Both the position numbers and the translations under genes were made by a program. A stretch of 64,000 nt of DNA from Symsagittifera roscoffensis. Its lineage: Eukaryota; Xenacoelomorpha; Acoela; Convolutidae. This document shows positions 9,256 through 23,500 of the stretch, one piece after another (position 1 is the first letter of the stretch; each line of letters starts with the position of its first letter). The DNA is taken from assembly GCF_963678635.1 (NCBI RefSeq), contig NC_087062.1:744001-808000 (forward strand), given 5' to 3'. The notes below the pieces were generated by a model. The model was not told the origin of the DNA. It made no database searches and saw only the letters and a program-made list of their open reading frames with translations.

Positions 9256-10642
9256 TATGTTAGGTAGTGGCAGAATACATCTTGTGTTAAAAATTGAACC
9301 GTTTCCGACGATTGTATCAGAGGCTATTGACAGCCGTTTTTTGTGTGTATGGCGGTGAGGGGGACTCAATATTTTTTAAAATCCTAAACTTGTTGAATTT
9401 CTTTTCGGATTAAAGGGTTTCTGCTATGGCTTTTTCGGCGTTTCCATCGATTGTATCAGAAGCTATTAGCATTTGAAAAATTACCCTTCAGACCGAAAAT
9501 AGGCAACTAACGCAAAATGGTGAGCCAGGACATGTTGATTTTAATGCGGCAGATACATAATTTACGAACCTCGAAGAAATGAACCCTAGTTAGTAAAACC
9601 CCTACGGCGGCTCCTTTCGATGTTAATAGCTTTTTTTCCGAGAAAAATAATAAAGGACCTTAGCAATGCGATAACGTGGAGAGTAATAATGAGATATGTT
9701 TGAAACTTGGTACTTAGGACCCCTCATTAGACCCTGAACTTGTTCAAGGAAGTTTGACCCCTGGTTGACCTTATATTGATCTTTGGGCGTTATCAACCCA
9801 AAGTTGCACAGAGAGCCCCGGGATCAACAACGGAAAACGATGATTTCCCAGTCCAACCCCTAGAGAAATGAGGTTTTGTTAGGTTTAATGGGGTTTTAAA
9901 ATTAGCCAGTCTTCAAAACTAATGCGCGAATAAATTTGTGCTATTAATGCGTAAGCTGCCATCTAAGCCATAGATTGAGGCTTGCTATCTCTTCTAATCA
10001 ATAAGTTTCTGTATAGTGAACATATCATTTTTTAAATATCGTATGGGTATCAGGAGCATGCTTGTTATTGTGTTTTTGTTTTTTTTTTCTTTTCGTTTTC
10101 CACGCAAAATTAGCTACTAAAAATAATCATCCGAAAAGGTTGAGTGAAATATCATTTTAAAGCCCTTTCAGTAGTCATTTGAATCAAATTAAAAATTAAA
10201 CCACTAAAAAAGTTCTAACCACATTGAAAAAAAATTCCCCAGTGTCGAGAAAAATGGTTTAATTTTTTTTTGATTTTTCGTGCGAATACTCAGTTTAGGC
10301 AAATAAATTAGTGTTTGAAGTTTCTATTTTCATAAATTAGTTTTTGGATTTTCTATTATTTGTTTTTTTTTTCTTGCTAATTGTCTTCAAAACTTGTTTC
10401 CCATTTTGAGTTTTTACATGACTGAAGAAATTGCCTCAGCTCTACTTTTTCTCTCTGATTTTTTTATCACGCCAAGCCGAAAAAAATACTAACTGGAAAA
10501 GTAAATTTTTATTTTTTAGACTGGTCGTAACATTCTGTGCTAATTGCGTAGTAACCGGTTAGCCTTATTTGTTTGCATATCGTTAAATAATTTTCCACTC
10601 GAAGACTTAATCATTATCAAGTATTGACCTTTTCAGCAATCA
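9256..10642. other. Spacer between the two satellite blocks
   Basis: No gene recognised. About 110 bp at 9335-9445 is a diverged third copy of part of the satellite flank (compare 6912-7010 and 10862-10970). From about 10080 to 10560 the sequence resembles 58040-58440 inside the last part of gle1 intron 1 (ACGCAAAAT(T/C)AGCT..., then a GT(C/-)GTAACATT-like block), indicating a dispersed repeat family. The remainder shows no structure I can name. Confidence 0.55.
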
Positions 10643-11514
10643 TATTTATTTATCGTTTTACAAGCGGAAAAAGTTTTTGGTGTGTGTGTTTTGTGGGTAC
10701 GGGGGACCAAAAAAAAACTCGTCCGGGGTAATTTAAGGCTTATCAAAAAATATGAACTCTTTTTCGGCTTTTTTGTTTTTCTTTTTTCGGCTGGATAGGT
10801 TTCGGACTCTATTATATCTGCTTAGTTGCTTCAATTGGTTTTCGCCTGACAGCAAATGAAACTGCTTTTTTGTGTGTGCGGCGGTGAGAGGGACTCGGTT
10901 TTTTTTTTAAATCTTAAGATTGTTGAATTTTTATTTGGATTAAAGGGTTTCTGCTATGGTTTTCTCGGCTTTTCTACTTCTTGATGTTTTTTCGACCGAT
11001 GCTGTTTTCACATTCTTTTGTCTTGGCATGTTTTTGTTTCAAATTTAGTTTTTTTTCTCAAATTTTGATAGATTTCGAATTTCAACAAGATGAAGTTTTT
11101 TTTCAACTTTTGAATTAGCGGCTACGGCACAGAAAAATTCGTCAAAAGAGGTTCTAAACGTGTTCTAGGCGCGCTGGGAAAATGAATACTTTTAATTCTG
11201 AACTTACAATGAATTGAAAAATAGCGTGATTTTGTCGGAAAATTTTTCATAATTACTCGACATAAGAAACACTCTTAAAATTGCAAACCGATGAAAATTA
11301 CAACTATTTGACGGTCATATCTACTCTAGCAAAAAAATCACATTGAATCTTGATTCTTTCACGCAGGTGGACATGCTAAGCAACAATGGGGTTTATTGAG
11401 TTGTCACGGTAGTTGCATGACTAATACCTTCTGTAGAATTGGTGATTCTAGTGTATTACATTCCATAGTATTTGTACAGTAAGATCGATAGGTCATTAAA
11501 TTCAATAGTACAGC
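10643..11514 (+). repeat. Satellite flank, copy 2
   Basis: Near-identical copy of 6688-7558, offset by about 3,956 bp, again ending in AGTACAGCAA and leading directly into satellite monomers. The duplicated junction indicates that flank and array were copied together rather than two arrays arising independently. Confidence 0.8.
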
Positions 11515-14500
11515 AATCAAATGGTCGAGCTCAGAGTTTGGAAGAATTCGTCACTCCTATGCACGAAAATAGAAACACTACAAAATCGGCGAACAACGCC
11601 CCCCCCCCCCAATGGGAACTAAGGAAGCTTGTGTTAGCAAACTCAGAGGAGCCGTACTTGAGATGATTTATTCCGTGCATTTAAAAAAAAAGGACCTCTC
11701 GGACCCTTGGGAAGGGGGGAGGCAAGTGATAACCGTTCCGCCGGAAGTGTAAATGGCTCTCCAGGAACTCAGCAACTATCGGCTGTTTTGATCTCAAATT
11801 TTAGTTTGATGTAGGCCTAGTTGAGCGAAGCTTAATTTGAGAACCCCAGAATCCCAAGCTCCCTACTTCCGGTTTTGTGCCCTAAATGAACAAACCCACC
11901 CCTAACTTCTGAAATAGTTTCTCGGCTCCAAAGATTGGAAGGAGCTGAAACTTGGAGGAGCAAACAAATGGTTGAGCTCAGAGTTTGGAAGAATTCGTCA
12001 CTCCTATGCCCGAAAATAGAAACAATACAAAATCGGCGAACAATGCCCCGCCCCCAGTGGGAACTAAGGAAGCTAGTATTAGGAAACTCAGAGGAGCGGT
12101 ACTAGAGATGATTTATTCCGTGCATTCAAAAAAGGATCTCTCGGACCCTTGGGCGGGCAAGTGATAACCGTCCCGGAAGTGTAGATGGCTCTACAAGAAC
12201 TCGGCAACCATCGGCTGTTTTGATCTCAAATTTTAGTTTGATGCAGGCCTAGTTGAGAGAAGCTTAAGTTGAGAACCCCAGAATCCCAAGACCCCTACTT
12301 CCGGTTTCGTGCCCTAAATGAACAAACCCACCCCTAACTTCGGAAATCGTTTCTCGGCCCCCGAATATTGCAAGGAGCTGAAACTTGGAGGAGTAAACAA
12401 ATGGTCGAACTCAGAGTTTGGAAGAATTCGTCACTCCTATACCCTAAAAGAAAAACAATACACAATCGCTGAACAACGCCCCCCTCCCCAATGGGAACTA
12501 AGGAAGCTTGTGTTAGCAAACTCAGAGGAGCCGTACTTGAGATGATTTATTCCGTGCATTTAAAAAAAAAGGACCTCTCGGACCCTTGGGAAGGGGGGAG
12601 GCAAGTGATAACCGTTCCGCCGGAAGTGTAAATGGCTCTCCAGGAACTCAGCAACTATCGGCTGTTTTGATCTCAAATTTTAGTTTGATGTAGGCCTAGT
12701 TGAGCGAAGCTTAATTTGAGAACCCCAGAATCCCAAGCTCCCTACTTCCGGTTTTGTGCCCTAAATGAACAAACCCACCCCTAACTTCTGAAATAGTTTC
12801 TCGGCTCCAAAGATTGGAAGGAGCTGAAACTTGGAGGAGCAAACAAATGGTTGAGCTCAGAGTTTGGAAGAATTCGTCACTCCTATGCCCGAAAATAGAA
12901 ACAATACAAAATCGGCGAACAATGCCCCGCCCCCAGTGGGAACTAAGGAAGCTAGTATTAGGAAACTCAGAGGAGCGGTACTAGAGATGATTTATTCCGT
13001 GCATTCAAAAAAGGATCTCTCGGACCCTTGGGCGGGCAAGTGATAACCGTCCCGGAAGTGTAGATGGCTCTACAAGAACTCGGCAACCATCGGCTGTTTT
13101 GATCTCAAATTTTAGTTTGATGCAGGCCTAGTTGAGAGAAGCTTAAGTTGAGAACCCCAGAATCCCAAGACCCCTACTTCCGGTTTCGTGCCCTAAATGA
13201 ACAAACCCACCCCTAACTTCGGAAATCGTTTCTCGGCCCCCGAATATTGCAAGGAGCTGAAACTTGGAGGAGTAAACAAATGGTCGAACTCAGAGTTTGG
13301 AAGAATTCGTCACTCCTATACCCTAAAAGAAAAACAATACACAATCGCTGAACAACGCCCCCCCCCCAATGGGAACTAAGGAAGCTTGTGTTAGCAAACT
13401 CAGAGGAGCCGTACTTGAGATGATTTATTCCGTGCATTTAAAAAAAGGACCTCTCGGACCCTTGGTGGGGGGAGGCAAGTGATAACCGTCCCGGAAGTGT
13501 AAATGGCTCTACAGGAACTCGGCAACTATCGGCTGTTTTGATCTCAAATTTTAGTTTGATGTAGGCCTAGTTAAGCGAAGCTTAAGTTGAGAACCCCAGA
13601 ATCCCAAGGTCCCTACTTCCGGTTTTGTGCCCTAAATGAACAAACCCATCCCTAACTTCGGAAATAGTTTCTCGGCCCCCAAAGATTGGAAAGAGCTGAA
13701 ACTTGGAGGAGCAAACAAATGGTTGAGCTCAGAGTTTGGAAGAATTCGTCACTCCTATGCCCGAAAATAGAAACAATACAAAATCGGCGAACAATGCCCC
13801 ACCCCCAGTGGGAACTAAGGAAGCTAGTATTAGGAAACTCAGAGGAGCGGTACTAGAGATGATTTATTCCGTGCATTCAAAAAAGGATCTCTCGGACCCT
13901 TGGGGGGGGGGGGGCAAGTGATAACCGTCCCGGAAGTGTAAATGGCTCTACAAGAACTCGGCAATCATCGGCTGTTTTGATCTCAAATTTTAGTTTGATG
14001 CAGGCCTAGTTGAGAGAAGCTTAAATTGAGAACCCCAGAATCCCAAGACCCCTACTTCCGGTTTTGTGCCCTAAATGAACAAACCCACCCCTAACTTCGG
14101 AAGTCGTTTCTCGGCCCCCAAAGATTGCAAGGAGCTGAAACTTGGAGGAGCAAACAAATGGTCGAACTCAGAGTTTGGAGAATTCGTCACTCCTAAGCCC
14201 GAAAAGAGAAACAATACACAATCGGCGAACAACGCCCCCCCCCCCAATGGGAACTAAGGAAGCTTGTGTTAGCAAACTCAGAGGAGCCGTACTTGAGATG
14301 ATTTATTCCGTGCATTAAAAAAGGACCTCTCGGACCCTTGGGGGGAGGCAAGTGATAACCGTCCAGGAAGTATAAATGGCTCTACAGGAACTCGGCAACT
14401 ATCGGCTGTTTTGATCTCAAATTTTAGTTTGCTGTAGGCCTAGTTGAGGGAAGCTTAAGTTGAGAACCCCAGAATCCCAAGGTCCCTACTTCCTGTTTTG

Positions 14501-17500
14501 TGCCCTAAATGAACAAACCCACCCCTAACTTCGGAAATAGTTTCTCGGCCCCCAAAGATTGGAAGGAGCTGAAACTTGGAGGAGCAAACAAATGGTCGAG
14601 CTCAGAGTTTGGAAGAATTCGTCACTCCTATGCCCGAAAATAGAAACAATACAAAATCGGCGAACAATGCCCCACCCCCAGTGGGAACTAAGGAAGCTAG
14701 TATTAGGAAACTCAGAGGAGCGGTACTAGAGATGATTTATCCCGTGCATTCAAAAAAGGATCTCTCGGACCCTTGGGCGGGCAAGTGATAACCGTCCCGG
14801 AAGTGTAAATGGCTCTACAAGAACTCGGCAACCATCGGCTGTTTTGATCTCAAATTTTAGTTTGATGCAGGCCTAATTGAGAGAAGCTTAAGTTGAGAAC
14901 CCCAGAATCCCAAGACCCCTACTTCCGGTTTCGTGCCCTAAATGAACAAACCCACCCCTAACTTCGGAAATCGTTTCTCGGCCCCCGAATATTGCAAGGA
15001 GAAACTTGGAGGAGTAAACAAATGGTCGAACTCAGAGTTTGGAAGAATTCGTCACTCCTATACCCGAAAAGAAAAACAATACACAATCGGCGAACAACGC
15101 CCCCCCCCCCCCAATGGGAACTAAGGAAGCTTGTGTTAGCAAACTCAGAGGAGCCGTACTTGAGATGATTTATTCCGTGCATTTAAAAAAAAGCACCTCT
15201 CGGACCCTTGGTGGGGGGAGGCAAGTGATAACCTTCCCGGAAGTGTAAATGGCTCTACAGGAACTCGGCAACTATCGGCTGTTTTGATCTCAAATTTTAG
15301 TTTGATGTAGGCCTAGTTGAGCGAAGCTTAAGTTGAGAACCCCAGAATCCCAAGGTCCCTACTTCCGGTTTTGTGCCCTAAATGAACAAACCCACCCCTA
15401 ACTTCGGAAATAGTTTCTCGGCCCCCAAAGATTGGAAGGAGCTGAAACTTGGAGGAGCAAACAAATGGTCGAACTCAGAGTTTGGAAGAATTCGTCACTC
15501 CTATGCCCGAAAAGAGAAACAATACAAAATTGGCGAACAACGCCCCCCCCCCCCCCCACCCAATGGGAACTAAGGAAGCTTGTATTAGCAAACTCAGAGG
15601 AGCGGTACTTGAGATGATTTATTCCGTGCATTAAAAAAAGGACCTCTCGGACCCTTGGGGGGGGGGCAAGTGATAACCGTCCCGGAAGTGTAAATGGCTC
15701 TACAGGAACTCGGCAACTATCGGCTGTTTTGATCTCAAATTTTAGTTTGCTGTAGGCCTAGTTGAGGGAAGCTTAAGTTGAGAACCCCAGAATCCCAAGG
15801 TCCCTACTTCCTGTTTTGTGCCCTAAATGAACAAACCCACCCCTAACTTCGGAAATAGTTTCTCGGCCCCCAAAGATTGCAAGGAGCTGAAACTTGGAGG
15901 AGCAAACAAATGGTCGAACTCAGAGTTTGGAAGAATTCGTCACTCCTATGCCCGAAAAGAGAATCAATACACAATCGGCGAACAGCGCCCCCCCCCCCAA
16001 TGGGAACTAAGGAAGCTTGTGTTAGCAAACTCAGAGGAGCCGTACTTGAGATGATTTATTCCGTGCATTAAAAAAAGGACCTCTCGGACCCTTGGGGGGA
16101 GGCAAGTGATAACCGTCCCGGAAGTGTAAATAGCTCTACAAGAACTCGGCAACCATCGGCTGTTTTGATCTCAAATTTTAGTTTGCTGTAGGCCTAGTTG
16201 AGGGAAGCTTAAGTTGAGAACCCCAGAATCCCAAGACCCCTTTTTCCGGTTTTGTGCCCTAAATGAACAAACCCACCCCTAACTTCGGAAATCGTTTCTC
16301 GGCCCCCAAAGATTGCAAGGAGCTGAAACTTGGAGGAGCAAACAAATGGTCGAACTCAAAGTTTGGAAGAATTCGTCACTCCTATGCCCGAAAATAGAAA
16401 CAATACAAAATCGGCGAACAACGCCCCCCCTCCCTCAGTGGGAACTAAGGAAGCTAGTGTTAGGAAACTCAGAGGAGCGGTACAAGAGATGATTTATCAC
16501 GTGCATTAAAAAAAGGATCTCTCGGACCCTGGGGGGCGAGGGCAAGTGATAACCGTCCCGGAAGTGTAAATAGCTCTACAAGAACTCGGCAACCATCGGC
16601 TGTTTTGATCTCAAATTTTAGTTTGCTGTAGGCCTAGTTGAGGGAAGCTTAAGTTGAGAACCCCAGAATCCCAAGGTCCCTACTTCCTGTTTTGTGCCCT
16701 AAATGAACAAACCCACCCCTAACTTCGGAAATAGTTTCTCGGCCCCCAAAGATTGCAAGGAGCTGAAACTTGGAGAAGCAAACAAATGGTCGAACTCAGA
16801 GTTTGGAAGAATTCGTCACTCCTATGCCCGAAAAGAGAATCAATACACAATCGGCGAACAGCGCCCCCCCCCCCAATGGGAACTAAGGAAGCTTGTGTTA
16901 GCAAACTCAGAGGAGCCGTACTTGAGATGATTTATTCCGTGCATTAAAAAAAGGACCTCTCGGACCCTTGGGGGGAGGCAAGTGATAACCGTCCCGGAAG
17001 TGTAAATGGCTCTACAGGAACTCGGCAACTATCGGCTGTTTTGATCTCAAATTTTAGTTTGCTGTAGGCCTAGTTGAGGGAAGCTTAAGTTGAGAACCCC
17101 AGAATCCCAAGGTCCCTACTTCCGGTTTTGTGCCCTAAATGAACCAACCCACCCCTAACTTCGGAAATAGTTTCTCGGCCCCCAAAGACTGGAAGGAGCT
17201 GAAACTTGGAGGAGCAAACAAATGGTCGAGCTCAGAGTTTGGAAGAATTCGTCACTCCTATGCCCGAAAATAGAAACAATACAAAATCGGCGAACAACGC
17301 CCCCCCCAGTGGGAACTAAGGAAGCTAGTGTTAGGAAACTCAGAGGAGCGGTACAAGAGATGATTTATCACGTGCATTAAAAAAAGGATCTCTCGGACCC
17401 TGGGGGGCGAGGGCAAGTGATAACCGTCCCGGAAGTGTAAATGGCTCTACAAGAACTCGGCAACCATCGGCTGTTTTGATCTCAAATTTTAGTTCGATGC

Positions 17501-20500
17501 AGGCCTAGTTGAGAGAAGCTTAAGTTGAGAACCCCAGAATCCCAAGACCCCTACTTCCGGTTTTGTGCCCTAAATGAACAAACCCACCCCTAACTTCGGA
17601 AATCGTTTCTCGGCCCCCAAAGATTGCAAGGAGCTGAAACTTGGAGGAGCAAGCAATTGGTAGAGCTCAGAGTTTGGAAGAATTCGTCACTCCTATGCCC
17701 GAAAATAGAAACACTTCAAAATCGGCGAACAACGCTCCTCCCAATGGGAACTAAGGAAACTAGTGTTAGGAAACTCAGAGGAGCGGTACAAGAGATGATT
17801 TATCCCGTGCATTACAAAAAGGATCTCTCGGACCCTTGGGGGAGGCAAGTGATAACCGTCCCGGAAGTGTAAATGGCTCTACAGGAACTCGGCAACTATC
17901 GGCTGTTTTGATCTCAAATTTTAGTTTGCTGTAGGCCTAAATGAGGGAAACTTAAGTTGAGAACCCCAGAATCCCAAGGTCCCCACTTCCGGTGTTGTGA
18001 CCTAAATGAACAAACCCACCCCTAACTTCGGAAATAGTTTCTCGGCCCCCAAAGATTGGAAGGAGCTGAAACTTGGAGGAGCAAACAAATGGTCGAGCTC
18101 AGAGTTTGGAAGAATTCGTCACTCCTATGCCCGAAAATAGAAACAATACAAAATCGGCGAACAACGCCCCCCCCCCAGTGGGAACTAAGGAAGCTAGTGT
18201 TAGGAAACTCAGAGGAGCGGTACAAGAGATGATTTATCCCGTGCATTAAAAAAAGGATCTCTCGGACCCTGGGGGGCGAGGGCAAGTGATAACCGTCCCG
18301 GAAGTGTAAATGGCTCTACAAGAACTCGGCAACCATCGGCTGTTTTGATCTCAAATTTTAGTTCGATGCAGGCCTAGTTGAGAGAAGCTTAAGTTGAGAA
18401 CCCCAGAATCCCAAGACCCCTACTTCCGGTTTTGTGCCCTAAATGAACAAACCCACCCCTAACTTCGGAAATCGTTTCTCGGCCCCCAAAGATTGCAAGG
18501 AGCTGAAACTTGGAGGAGCAAGCAATTGGTAGAGCTCAGAGTTTGGAAGAATTCGTCACTCCTATGCCCGAAAATAGAAACACTTCAAAATCGGCGAACA
18601 ACGCTCCTCCCCAGTGGGAACTAAGGAAGCTAGTGTTAGGAAACTCAGAGGAGCGGTACAAGAGATGATTTATCCCGTGCATTAAAAAAAGGATCTCTCG
18701 GACCCTTGGGGGAGGCAAGTGATAACCGTCCCGGAAGTGTAAATGGCTCTACAGGAACTCGGCAACTATCGGCTGTTTTGATCTCAAATTTTAGTTTGCT
18801 GTAGGCCTAAATGAGGGAAACTTAAGTTGAGAACCCCAGAATCCCAAGGTCCCCACTTCCGGTGTTGTGACCTAAATGAACAAACCCACCCCTAACTTCG
18901 GAAATAGTTTCTCGGCCCCCAAAGATTGGAAGGAGCTGAAACTTGGAGGAGCAAACAAATGGTCGAGCTCAGAGTTTGGAAGAATTCGTCACTCCTATGC
19001 CCGAAAATAGAAACAATACAAAATCGGCGAACAACGCCCCCCCCCCCAGTGGGAACTAAGGAAGCTAGTGTTAGGAAACTCAGAGGAGCGGTACAAGAGA
19101 TGATTTATCCCGTGCATTAAAAAAAGGATCTCTCGGACCCTGGGGGGCGAGGGCAAGTGATAAGCGTCACGGAAGTGTAAATGGCTCTACAAGAACTCGG
19201 CAACCATCGGCTGTTGTGATCTCAAATTTTAGTTCGATGCAGGCCTAGTTGAGAGAAGCTTAAGTTGAGAACCCCAGAATCCCAAGACCCCTACTTCCGG
19301 TTTTGTGCCCTAAATGAACAAACCCACCCCTAACTTCGGAAATCGTTTCTCGGCCCCCAAAGATTGCAAGGAGCTGAAACTTGGAGGAGCAAGCAATTGG
19401 TCGAGCTCAGAGTTTGGAAGAATTCGTCACTCCTATGCCCGAAAATAGAAACACTTCAAAATCGGCGAACAACGCTCCTCCCAATGGGAACTAAGGAAAC
19501 TAGTGTTAGGAAACTCAGAGGAGCGGTACAAGAGATGATTTATCCCGTGCATTAAAAAAAGGATCTCTCGGACCCTTGGGGGGAGGCAAGTGATAACCGT
19601 CCCGGAAGTGTAAATGGCTCTACAGGAACTCGGCAACTATCGGCTGTTTTGATCTCAAATTTTAGTTTGCTGTAGGCCTAGTTGAGGGAAACTTAAGTTG
19701 AGAACCCCAGAATCCCAAGGTCTCCACTTCCGGTTTTGTGCCCTAAATGAACAAACCCACCCCTAACTTCGGAAATAGTTTCTCGGCCCCCAAAGATTGG
19801 AAGGAGCTGAAACTTGGAGGAGCAAACAAATGGTCGAGCTCAGAGTTTGGAAGAATTCGTCACTCCTATGCCCGAAAATAGAAACAATACAAAATCGGCG
19901 AACAACGCCCCCCCCCCCCGCCCCAGTGGGAACTAAGGAAGCTAGTGTTAGGAAACTCAGAGGAGCGGTACAAGAGATGATTTATCCCGTGCATTAAAAA
20001 AAGGATCTCTCGGACCCTGGGGGGCGAGGGCAAGTGATAACCGTCCCGGAAGTGTAAATGGCTCTACAAGAACTCGGCAACCATCGGCTGTTTTGATCTC
20101 AAATTTTAGTTTGATGCAGGCCTAGTTGAGAGAAGCTTAAGTTGAGAACCCCAGAATCCCAAGACCCCTACTTCCGGTTTTGTGCCCTAAATGAACAAAC
20201 CCACCCCTAACTTCGGAAATCGTTTCTCGGCCCCCAAAGATTGCAAGGAGCTGAAACTTGGAGGTGCAAGCAATTGGTCGATCTCAGAGTTTGGAAGAAT
20301 TTGTCACTCCTATGCCCGAAAATAGAAACACTTCAAAATCGGCGAACAACGCTCCTCCCAATGGGAACTAAGGAAACTAGTGTTAGGAAACTCAGAGGAG
20401 CGGTACAAGAGATGATTTATCCCGTGCATTAAAAAAAGATCTCTCGGACCCTTGGGGGGAGGCAAGTGATAACCGTCCCGGAAGTGTAAATGGCTCTACA

Positions 20501-23500
20501 GGAACTCGGCAACTATCGGCTGTTTTGATCTCAAATTTTAGTTTGCTGTAGGCCTAGTTGAGGGAAGCTTAACTTGAGAACCCCAGAATCCCAAGGTCCC
20601 TACTTCCGGTTTTGTGCCCTAAATGAACAAACCCACCCCTAACTTCGGAAATAGTTTCTCGGCCCCCTAAGATTGGAAGGAGCTGAAACTTGGAGGAGCA
20701 AACAAATGGTCGAGCTCAGAGTTTCGAAGAATTCGTCACTCCTATGCCCGAAAATAGAAACAAAACAAAATCGGCGAACAACGCCCCCCCCCCCCCCCCC
20801 AGTGGGAACTACGGAAGCTAGTGTTAGGAAACTCAGAGGAGCGCTACAAGAGATGATTTATCCCGTGCATTAAAAAAAGGATCTCTCGGACCCTTTGGGG
20901 CGAGGGCAACTGATAACCGTCCCGGAAGTGTAAATGGCTCTACAAGAACTCGGCAACCATCGGCTGTTTTGATCTCAAATTTTAGTTCGATGCAGGCCTA
21001 GTTGAGAGAAGCTTAAGTTGAGAACCCCAGAATCCCAAGACCCCTACTTCCGGTTTTGTGCCCTAAATGAACAAACCCACCCCTAACTTCGGAAATCGTT
21101 TCTCGGCCCCCAAAGATTGCAAGGAGCTGAAACTTGGAGGAGCAAACAAATGGTCGAACTCAGAGTTTGGAAGAATTCGTCACTCCTATGCCCGAAAAGA
21201 AAAACAATACACAATCGGCGAACAACGCCCCCCCCCAATGGGAACTAAGGAAGCAAGTGTTAGCAAACTCATAGGAGCCGTACTTGAGATGATTTTTTCC
21301 GTGCATTTAAAAAAAAGGACCTCTCGGACCCTTGGGGGGGAGGCAAGTGATAACCGTCCCGGAAGTGTAAATGGCTCTACAGGAACTCGGCAACTATCGG
21401 CTGTTTTGATCTCAAATTTTAGTTTGATGTAGGCCTAGTTGAGCAAAGCTTAAGTTGAGAACCCCAGAATCCCAAGGTCCCTACTTCCGGTTTTGTGCCC
21501 TAAGTGAACAAACCCACCCCTAACTTCGGAAATAGTTTCACGGCCCCCAAAGATTGGAAGGAGCTGAAACTTGGAGGAGCAAACAAATGGTTGAGCTCAG
21601 AGTTTGGAAGAATTCGTCACTCCTATGCCCGAAAATAGAAACAATACAAAATCGGCGAACAATGCCCCACCCCCATTGGGAACTAAGGAAGCTAGTATTA
21701 GGAAACTCAGAGGAGCGGTACTAGAGATGATTTATTCCGTGCATTCAAAAAAGGATCTCTCGGAACCTTGGGGGGGGGGGGGGGGGGCAAGTGATAACTG
21801 TCACGGAAGTGTAAATGGATCTACAAGAACTCGGCAACCATCGGCTGTTTTGATCTCAAATTTTAGTTTGAAGCAGGCCTAGTTGAGAGAAGCTTAAGTT
21901 GAGAACCCCAGAACCCCAAGACCCCTTTTACGGTTTTGTGCCCTAAATGAACAAACCCACCCCTAATTTCGGAAATCGTTTCTCGGCCCCCAAAGATTGC
22001 AAGTAGCTGAAACTTGAGGGAGCAAACAAATGGTCGAACTCAGATTTTGGAAGAATTCGTCACTCCTATGCCCGAAAATAGAAACAATACAAAATCGGCG
22101 AACAATGCCCCACCCCCAGTGGGAACTAAGGAAGCTAGTATTAGGAAACTCAGAGGAGCGGTACTAGAGATGATTTATTCCGTGCATTCAAAAAAGGATC
22201 TCTCGGAACCTTGGGGAGGGGGGGAGGGATAACCGTCACGGAAGTGTAAATGGCTCTACAAGAACTCGGCAACCATCGGCTGTTTTGATCTCAAATTTTA
22301 GTTTGACGCAGGCCTAGTTGAGGGAAACTTAAGTTGAGAACCCCAGAACCCCAAGACCCCTTTTTACGGTTTTGTGCCCTAAATGAACAAACCCACCCCT
22401 AACTTCGGAAATCGTTTCTCGGCCCCCAAAGATTGCAAGTAGCTGAAACTTGAGGAAGCAAACAAATGGTCGAACTCAGATTTTGGAAGAATTCGTCACT
22501 CCTATGCACGAAAATAGAAACAATACAAAATCGGCGAACAATGCCCCACCCCCAGTGGGAACTAAGGAAGCTAGTATTAGGAAACTCAGAGGAGCGGTAC
22601 TAGAGATGATTTATTCCGTGCATTCAAAAAAGGACCTCTCGGACCCTTGGGGGAGGCAAGTGATAACCGTCCCGGAAGTGTAAATGGCTCTACAGGAACT
22701 CGGCAACTATCGGCTGTTTTGATCTCAAATTTTAGTTTGACGCAGGCCTAGTTGAGAGAAGCTTAAGTTGAGAACCCCAGAACCCCAAGACCCCTTTTTA
22801 CGGTTTCGTGCCCTAAATGAACAAACCCACCCCTAACTTCGGAAATCGTTTCTCGGCCCCCAAAGATTGCAAGTAGCTGAAACTTGAGGGAGCAAACAAA
22901 TGGTCGAACTCAGATTTTGGAAGAATTCGTCACTCCTATGCCCGAAAATAGAAACAATACAAAATCGGCGAACAATGCCCCACCCCCAGTGGGAACTAAG
23001 GAAGCTAGTATTAGGAAACTCAGAGGAGCGGTACTAGAGATGATTTATTCCGTGCATTCAAAAAAGGACCTCTCGGACCCTTGGGGGGAGGCAAGTGATA
23101 ACCGTCCCGGAAGTGTAAATGGCTCTACAGGAACTCGGCAACTATCGGCTGTTTTGATCTCAAATTTTAGTTTGATGTAGGCCTAGTTGAGCGAAGCTTA
23201 AGTTGAGAACCCCAGAATCCCAAGGTCCCTACTTCCGGTTTTGTGCCCTAAATGAACCAACCCACCCCTAACTTCGGAAATAGTTTCTCGGCCCCCAAAG
23301 ATTGGAAGGAGCTGAAACTTGGAGGAGCAAACAAATGGTCGAGCTCAGAGTTTGGAAGAATTCGTCACTCCTATGCCCGAAAATAGAAACAATACAAAAT
23401 CGGCGAACAATGCCCACCCCCATTGGGAACTAAGGAAGCTAGTATTAGGAAACTCAGAGGAGCGGTACTAGAGATGATTTATTCCGTGCATTCAAAAAAG

